32,500 bases of DNA from Prorocentrum cordatum. Lineage: Eukaryota; Sar; Dinophyceae; Prorocentrales; Prorocentraceae. A program made the translations under genes and the position numbers. The notes under the pieces are model-generated. The model saw only the letters and a list, made by a program, of their open reading frames with translations. It was not told the origin of the DNA and ran no database searches. Positions 26,794 through 32,500 of this stretch are shown here, piece after piece (position 1 is the first letter of the stretch; each line of letters starts with the position of its first letter). The stretch covers positions 1 through 32,500 of the forward strand of contig CAUYUJ010019111.1 of the NCBI GenBank assembly GCA_963575745.1. The letters run 5' to 3'.

Positions 26794-29221
26794 CTCGCGG
26801 CGCCCTCCTGCCGCGCCAGCAGGCGGCGGAGGCGGGGGCGGCAGCGGCGCCGCGTTCTAGGGGGCCAGGGGGGCGGCGGGGGCGGCGGCGCCCGACTCTC
26901 CATCAGATGCGCAGGAGGCAGCACCGAAGGCGACCTTGGCTTGAGCACAGCGGCTGGCTGCCGATCTGCACCAGAAGCGGTTCTGGGCGTGCTCGCCTCG
27001 GACCTGCCCATGGCGGTGGTGCCCAGGCGCGGCCTCGTCTTGGGAGCTGGATCCTCCTGCTCCGACTCCGGGCGCTGATCGCGCCCTGGGCGGCTCGGAC
27101 CTACAGAAAACGAAACTGCGCCAGAAGCGCTTGCAAAAGTGGCACCTGGGGGCGACGGGAATCGACCGGTGGCGGCGTGCTCCGTGGCCCATCTGACGAC
27201 CTTCATATAGTCAGCGGGAATGCGGCCATCCTCGTTGCGCGCGCGCAGGTAGAACTGCAGCTCGCGGCCGTGATACTTCACCATCATTTTCATGATGTCG
27301 TCCTCGTTGAACTCGTCGCCTCTGCGATCCTTCCAGATGGCCCTGAGATGACGCCAGATTCCCTTCGCGACGTCTTCGTCGCCGACTCCATCGTGGATGT
27401 TGCTGCGGGAGCGCTTCTTCTCGCGACGAGCCAGCTTAGCCCCATCGAGACTTGGCTTGACCATCGGAGCAGGCGGCGGCGTCGCGCACTTCTCAATGGA
27501 AGTGGTGATGAGCGAGAGCATCTTGTCAGTGGCATTGTCCGCCATGTCCTTGGCCCACTTAATCTTATGCGCGCAGTCATTGCGTCTTCCCCCGCAGGTC
27601 CTCGCATCCCGCTCGTGGCTGCCCAAGCGGGCTGAAGTGTAGTCGATGCCATAGCTCCTGAGGAAGTGATGGGTGGCATAAGCAACATCGACTGAGCGAT
27701 GCCTGCCCGACCCGCAGATCGAGACAATGCGCGACGATTCCGACGAACAACAACTCCCACGAGACCTCGGGATGTGCTCCGCGATGTCTGGGGAGTGCGC
27801 GTTGCTGGCCGAAGTTTTCAGAATGTTCGGGCGGTGGCCGATGCGACGCGTCGATGCAGGGTCATGTAATGCCCTCGTGTCGACCAAGATGTATCTGTCA
27901 AACTCTGCCATCTTCTCATCAACATCACACAACGCATCGACAATGATCTTACCTTCGCGCCCCCTGGTGGAGAGTTCGTGACTGGAGCGAAGGCTACTGC
28001 GGATGTAATCCGTCAACATCTTAGCGCCAGAAGCTTCTGGACCCTGCTCGAAGTTCTCCACGCACAACGCGATCGCGACGAATTTCGCCCCCCCTTGCGG
28101 CTGCAGAGGAGCACCCGCGACCTTGGGAAACCCAATGGCAGCGACCCGAGCGCCCTCGTCGTCAATGGAATGATCGACGATGCCGTGGGGCGCGGCGCAG
28201 CGCGGCTGGTCGCAGGCGGCTTGATGCGGATTGTGCAACGAACGGGTAGAATCTGCAATGTGATCAAAATCGAACTGATCAAGGCGAAGGTGAAGAAGAC
28301 CAGAACGAGCGCAACGACACATCTCCACCTCACCTTCCTGGCTCAGGACGGCGCGACCCCCGGCGAGGTCTTTCGCGAGGCCGAGAGACGCCTGCACTTG
28401 GAGAAACAGCAAAAAAGGAACATGATCCGAATATTTCAATTGATGGGATTCCAAACAACCACTCGCGGCACCATGCGAAGCGACGATACGGAACGGGAAG
28501 CTGTTCATACCTGTTGTCGCACTACAGGCCTGGCTCCCGATACAACTGTAGGCTTTACGCTCACTGCGCACCCATTCTGGCAAGAAGCTTCAGATGCTGA
28601 AAGTGTCTTTACGTTGAGAGCCCATGCGTCACCGTGACAACAAGAATGGCACCCCTCGTCTAAAGTAGCCCATGCACTTTCGTCCTCAAGGAAATCGATC
28701 GCATGAAGTTTAGACATCGCCGATGCATCGGCCGATGCAGAAGATGCTGGAGCCATGAGCCCGACAAAGGTGCGATCTACAAACTCGGTGACGCAATCGC
28801 GAAGCAAGGCGCTCAACCCACTTGTGCTGATGTCGCTCGTGTCCTGACAGATGGACATAGCACGTTTAGAGAGCATGTTCAACGCAACTTTGAGCTCTTC
28901 AGAGGCGGTGCGACGATCATCCCCGATAATATTCTCGATTGCCTCCGCCTGGAGGTTGAAAGCACGTTCAACTTTCTTAGCGGTGGCCTTCTTGTCCTGA
29001 GCGAGCTGTCTGGGCTGCTCGTCAATGCGCGTCGAGCGCTGACAACAAAGCGCGCGAACAACATCGGGCGCTCTGCCCCTATTGTCCACGCGGTCGCGAG
29101 GGCGCTCGCCCGGAGGGCGCAGTGCCGCGCGCCGCTCCTCCTTGGTCTTGTGCCCGCAATCCTTACGCGTGCGAACAACGAAGCGAGTCGTCGAGCCAGT
29201 CCCCGAGAGATTCTTACACAC
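26790..29221 (-). CDS. Spliced gene with RapZ-C-like domain
   Basis: Two long minus-strand ORFs (29221 to about 28511, and 28391 to 26790) join exactly in frame if a 119-nt intron is removed. Exon 1 is Arg- and Ser-rich with Cys/His motifs (DEGCHSCCHGD). Exon 2 has FVAIALCVENFEQG, then ILVDTRALHDP, IGHRPNI, IVSICGSGRHRSVDVAYA (about residue 290 of its ORF) and TCGGRRNDC. This layout resembles the C-terminal domain of bacterial RapZ (GCTGGxHRSV signature), which binds phosphate or a small ligand; the substrate here is unknown. A later helical part (MMVKYHGRELQFYLRARNED) and a Pro/Arg-rich tail end at TGA 26790. The true start is uncertain: the frame is open upstream to about 29273, where a GGGCAG acceptor-like site occurs. 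The gene lies between Copia Gag and integrase remnants on the same strand. Confidence 0.55.
28392..28510 (-). other. Candidate 119-nt GT-AG intron
   Basis: On the minus strand the donor is CAACAG|GTATGAAC and the acceptor CTCCAAGTGCAG|GCG, preceded by a pyrimidine tract (TTCCTTTTTTGCTGTTTCTC). Removing it joins ...VVRQQ to ASLGLAKDLAGG without a frame change and removes the TGA that ends exon 1. A G after the AG is typical of dinoflagellate introns. A second, optional in-frame 81-nt GTGAGG...TTGCAG intron may lie at about 28340-28260, rich in pyrimidines before its AG. Confidence 0.65.
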
Positions 29222-29340
29222 GGATGAGGCAACGGGGGATCTGGCGGCTCCCTGCCCAGGGAAGAATAGCTAGAAGGAGGCAGGACTTTGTCGCTAGAAA
29301 CTCTCGCACCAGAAATTTCCACGAAGCTATCGCCCTCTTT

Positions 29341-29880
29341 TTAAGTGGAAGTATCATCGACCCCAATTAAAAGCTGCGTCGAATCCTCGCTCGGTTTCTT
29401 GACCCCGCGGCCGCACGTGACGTAGTCCGGCGTCGTCTTGAGAACGCGACCGCGGCTGGGCCCCCGGCGCTGCCCCGCGGCAAACGCGGCATCATGGCCA
29501 GGAACGGAGGTCGGATCTGGAGCAGATTCCGCCCCGAAGTCGTCGTCAGGAACGCTTATTCATCGAGAAGCTCTCCACCGAATGAAAAGCCATTAATCCA
29601 AAAATCTCTCCGCCGGCCTCCGCGGAAGTCTGAGGGTCGTTCTCTGGAGATCCCCGAACCAAAACAGTCCGGATTGCTCAATACATCCCTCGCAAGCATG
29701 GCTCTGCACGCGCCCGCTCTGCAAACCGCGCCGACAATCGCAATTCCCCCTCGCATGAGCATGCTCTACGACATGCGATACGAGAGAATAAACAAAGAAC
29801 AGAAGCGAGAAACACCGGGGCCAACAATCATCGTCTCCTCTTTGCTCCCTGGGATCTGATGATGAATGGATGATGATATA
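29341..29880 (-). other. Ambiguous region between the RapZ-like gene and Gag remnant
   Basis: A minus-strand frame of about 75 codons ending at TAA 29341-29343 looks coding (SVPDDDFGAESAPD, TTPDYVTCGRGVKKPSED). It has no clear start and could be an upstream exon or Copia polyprotein remnant. A plus-strand frame (29494-29859, 121 codons) overlaps it and resembles nothing known. Confidence 0.35.
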
Positions 29881-29884
29881 GCTA

Positions 29885-31040
29885 CGGCCCCTAATGGCCT
29901 ACTTCGTTGCAAAATTTGCATTTTGAGCGCTTCTTGATATTATCAAGTCGCTTTGTTCGAGATTCTCTGAGCTCGGCGTTCCCTTGCCGCTGCCCTTGGG
30001 TGACCAAAAAGTGCGGTTGTAGCACTTGCCTCCGATCTTCCCTTTGCCCCTGCCCCTTCCTTCGGTGCCAAGGTTGGCCACCCGGCCATCCTGGATCACG
30101 TCGGAAGCTTCTTCCTCGGCGCGCACGGCCTCGACCATGGCGCCAACCGCCGCGACGTCGAGCTCGCCGCCGCCCTGGGCGGGGGCCCAGTGCGCGCGCG
30201 ACCCCTCGTCTTCCCAGGCGTGCTCCTCGGCGCAGCCGCCCCGGGCTGTGTCGCCCCGGCCGTGCGCTGGTGCATGGCCGGACGCGTAGTATCCATAGGT
30301 GCTCAACTCCTCAGGGCAGCGCCCCTCCTGCTCGCACCGGTCGCCGTCTGCAGCGTGGCAGGCGCGCGGCGGCCTATTGCGGCGCACCTTGCCATTGCCC
30401 CTGCTCCAATTGGGGTTGTTGGGCCTGTGTTGCGCCCAGGCCGCGGGGTTAGATCCTTTGCTAGACACTTGCCCTTTTGGCAAATGTGAATGCGGCCGTG
30501 CTGGAGGATCAAGACCTCCTTGATCTTGTCGAAGGTTGTCACATCCCCTGTGGATGTCATCACTACCAGGTTCTCCGAGGGTGAATGGCCAGCATGGCCC
30601 AAGAGAAGGGATCCAAGCATGTCGCCACTCGTCACAAGCTCAGGGTCTAGCTTGGAGACAAACTTCCACCGGCGCTTCCCGCGGGGAATGCACGAGGCCA
30701 CCGACTCACCGTCCTGTCGGGGCAGTGGCCCTCAAGGTCTTTGCCCCGCCTGGAACGGGACCTTGGCTTCCTGAGCCTTTATGGGGAAGAATAAAATACG
30801 CATCGCCAGCGCAAGCTGATCGATTCCCTTTGGTGCCAGAAGCGTGTCTTTACCGATGTCCCTGGCAATCCCGAGCGCGTCGCCTCTGAGGCCCTCTACA
30901 ACCTAATTGACTGCCAAATGAATGATGAATGCTGCCAGGGTTCTCCCGTCTCGGAGTCTACTGAGGCCGCGGCGGCGCTCGTGCGCATCTCCGTGCGAAA
31001 TTCCCATTCGTGGAAGTCGTTCACCGTGCCATCGTAGGTG
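29885..31040 (-). pseudogene. Copia-type Gag remnant with CCHC knuckle
   Basis: Capsid-like protein of a dinoflagellate Copia (Ty1) family, recognised from successive conserved blocks. YDGTVNDFHEWEFRTEMR (from 31036); GLRGDALGIARDIGKDTL; FFPIKAQEAKVPFQAGQRP; GKRRWKFVSKLDPELVTSGD; GSLLLGHAGHSPSENLVVMT; LILQHGRIHICQKG. A CCHC knuckle core CKFCNEVGH lies at 29891-29920. Damage: a frame change near 30905 (before VEGLRGD), TGA at 30732-30734 within otherwise continuous sequence, another frame change near 30480, and TAG directly after the knuckle His where Trp is usual. No protease follows at once. This is an old non-functional copy, possibly the 5' part of the same element as the integrase remnant at 24.7-25.3 kb. 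Confidence 0.75.
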
Positions 31041-31490
31041 CAAGAGCCACTCTTCGTCTCCGATCGCGTCAACGCGTCGGCGTTCGACCCATGGCGAAGA
31101 GAAGACAGCGCCATGGCGACGAGGCATGGCAAGGCACAGTCCCCTAGTGACCCTAGTGAGGGAAGCTGCTCAGCTAATTCAGGCGACTGCTCTCTCTGGA
31201 GGGACGGGCGCGCAGTGGCGCGATGCGGGGATCGCGTTGCAGCTCCACTGCCAGTGTGATTATGACACGTTTTAGCGCAATGGCAAGAGGGGCCCCTAAA
31301 GGTCAAACGGCAGCGAGTGGCGCGCCATCACATGCGACGCATGCTCTACATCGCACCAAGGACCTCAGGAGGCCCCAGAGAGGGCCCCCGGAAGCTTCGG
31401 GCAAGCCACAGGAGCTCCCAGACAGCCACAAAAAGCCACCAGGAAGTCGAAGTCGACGTGGCCGCGCGGGCCCCGAGATAACAATGCGCT
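31041..31490. other. No gene seen
   Basis: Sequence upstream of the Gag remnant on its coding strand. The Gag frame stays open to 31306 but loses conserved character; it may hold the 5' leader of the element. No LTR pair was found for it. A (TTC)n run of about 24 bp ends the stretch (31491-31514). Confidence 0.5.
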
Positions 31491-31659
31491 TCTTCTTCTT
31501 CTTCTTCTTCTTCTGCTTGCCGACTGACCCCGCGCCCCCCCTCCGCGCGGTGGTCGCGTAGCGACGCGCCCGCGTGAGAGGCGCGTTTGCGGCGCATCTG
31601 CAGAAACATCCGCGCGTCCGCGCGCGTGTCTAGTCGGGCAGCGATGCGCACTCACCTTC

Positions 31660-32190
31660 GCGGATCGAGACCGCGGCGCCAATGTATCATCTCGCCGACG
31701 CGACGCGCGAGTCTTTCCCCGCGCGAGTTCGAGAACTGCCAACTCGCGCAAGCAATGCGCACGGCGCCGCGCGCCGGCCCACGCGCGTGAATTTGCGTTC
31801 CGAGACCGTCGCCAATGCGGGGCGCGAGTCCTCGTGAGCGCGCGCGAGCGCTACCCTGTCGCGCGAAGATGCCACTCGGCGCCGCGCACATGCGAAAGTC
31901 GCGCGCCGAGGCCGCAGGCGACGCGACGCGCGGGCCCCGGCCCGCGCGATCGGGCGCCGCTCAGCTGCGCGAGGAAAAATTCGCCTGGCGCTGCGACCCG
32001 ACCCAGCGCCAGCATCTGCGTGCCGAGATTTTCGCCGACGCCTCGCGCGAGTCCTGCATCTGCGCGCGCGATCGCTGCGCAGTCGCGCGGGGAAGCTGCT
32101 CGGCGCCGCGCGCCGACCCCCGCGCGACAATCGCGCGCCCAGACCGCTGCCGATGCGACGCGCGAGTCCGCGCCCGATGGGCCCTGACGC
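31660..32190. repeat. GC-rich degenerate tandem repeat, period about 107-132 bp
   Basis: Units start with a CGAGACCG-(C/T)-GCC-like block near 31668, 31800, 31907, 32024 and 32141 (spacings 132, 107, 117, 117). Each contains CGACGCGACGCGCGAGTCC-like and CTCGGCGCCGCGCGCC-like segments. CG and GCGC density is extreme, consistent with an unmethylated or maintained CpG-rich block or a satellite. Long open frames on both strands reflect absence of AT and are not credible genes. Confidence 0.6.
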
Positions 32191-32366
32191 GGCCTGATTG
32201 TCGTTGGCTGATCGACGCCGTCGTCGCTCGCACATGGCTGCGCGGCCCTGCGTCCGCGGGGGAACGCGGCGCACGTCGTCGCCCCCCTTTCAAGCGGGGC
32301 GGCGCGGGGGGGGGCGGCGGGGAGCTCGCTCTCGGGCGCGGCCGAGGCAGGGCGCGTTGCTTTTTC

Positions 32367-32500
32367 AATGCTCTCTCCCGCTCTCTCTCTCTCTCTCTCT
32401 CATTATCTCTCTCTCTCTCTCTATCTCCTCTCTCTCTCTCTCTCTCTTTCTTCTCTCTCTCTCTCTCTCTCTTCTCTTCTCTTCTCTTCTCTTCTCTTCT
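32367..32500. repeat. (CT)n and (TTCTC)n microsatellite
   Basis: CT dinucleotides from about 32380 with few interruptions, changing to TTCTC pentamers from about 32470 to the window end. It follows a GGGGGGCGGCGGGG stretch near 32307. Confidence 0.95.

Noticed and set aside
27890-27952. GTAAGA...TTTGACAG as a further intron of the RapZ-like gene
   Set aside because: Its removal would shift the frame, and the sequence reads through as plausible coding into ILVDTRALHDP.
31687-32274. 195-residue Arg/Ala-rich minus-strand frame
   Set aside because: It lies in a CpG-saturated tandem repeat where stop codons are rare by composition; similar frames exist on the other strand.

Overview
This looks like a window from a dinoflagellate nuclear genome. 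It is GC-rich where it codes and crowded with triplet microsatellites, and it carries two retroelement families whose Gag, integrase and recombinase sequences I recognise from dinoflagellate polyproteins. The genus cannot be fixed by eye; the high GC would suit a Prorocentrum-like or Suessiales genome (inference). No rRNA, tRNA or CRISPR was seen, and no recognisable housekeeping gene.

Layout. (1) 1-425: (ACT)n microsatellite. (2) 563-16532, minus strand: a very large tyrosine-recombinase (DIRS/Ngaro/PAT-type) retroelement bounded by an approximately 82-bp direct repeat (563-643 and 16451-16532). In transcription order it encodes a leader with a hydrophobic segment, a domain with two membrane-like helices, a Gag-like ORF and a CCCH zinc finger. 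Then follow an unrecognised pol-N region, a cytosine-methyltransferase-like domain (WPCT and ENP motifs), reverse transcriptase and RNase H, Cys/His-rich zinc modules, and finally the tyrosine recombinase. In-frame stops (mostly TAG) and 1-nt frame changes break it repeatedly, so this copy is probably inactive unless recoding or sequencing errors explain them. (3) 2933-5227, inserted between the zinc modules and the recombinase: a lower-GC element with 12-bp inverted ends and TA flanks, containing a 30-bp minisatellite.

(4) 16.5-24.1 kb: no convincing gene. It holds GGA/CTC and CAT microsatellites, a perfect 70-bp tandem duplication, a cluster of CGATGCATCG palindromes, a 190-bp foldback element, and a 1.2-kb array whose short repeat switches strand in the middle. 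(5) 24.7-31.04 kb, minus strand: decayed Copia-type Gag (31.04-29.89 kb) and integrase (25.3-24.7 kb) bracket a spliced-looking gene (29.22-26.79 kb) with a RapZ-C-like domain. A 119-nt GT-AG intron joins its two long ORFs exactly in frame. (6) 31.3-32.5 kb: very GC-rich degenerate tandem repeat ending in a (CT)n microsatellite.

How the parts fit. The large element has what a YR retroelement needs (Gag, RT-RH, recombinase) plus a methyltransferase-like domain that could mark its own DNA or copies. The right part is a retroelement graveyard around one possible host or captured gene. Family identities rest on motif recognition by eye; no database search was possible.
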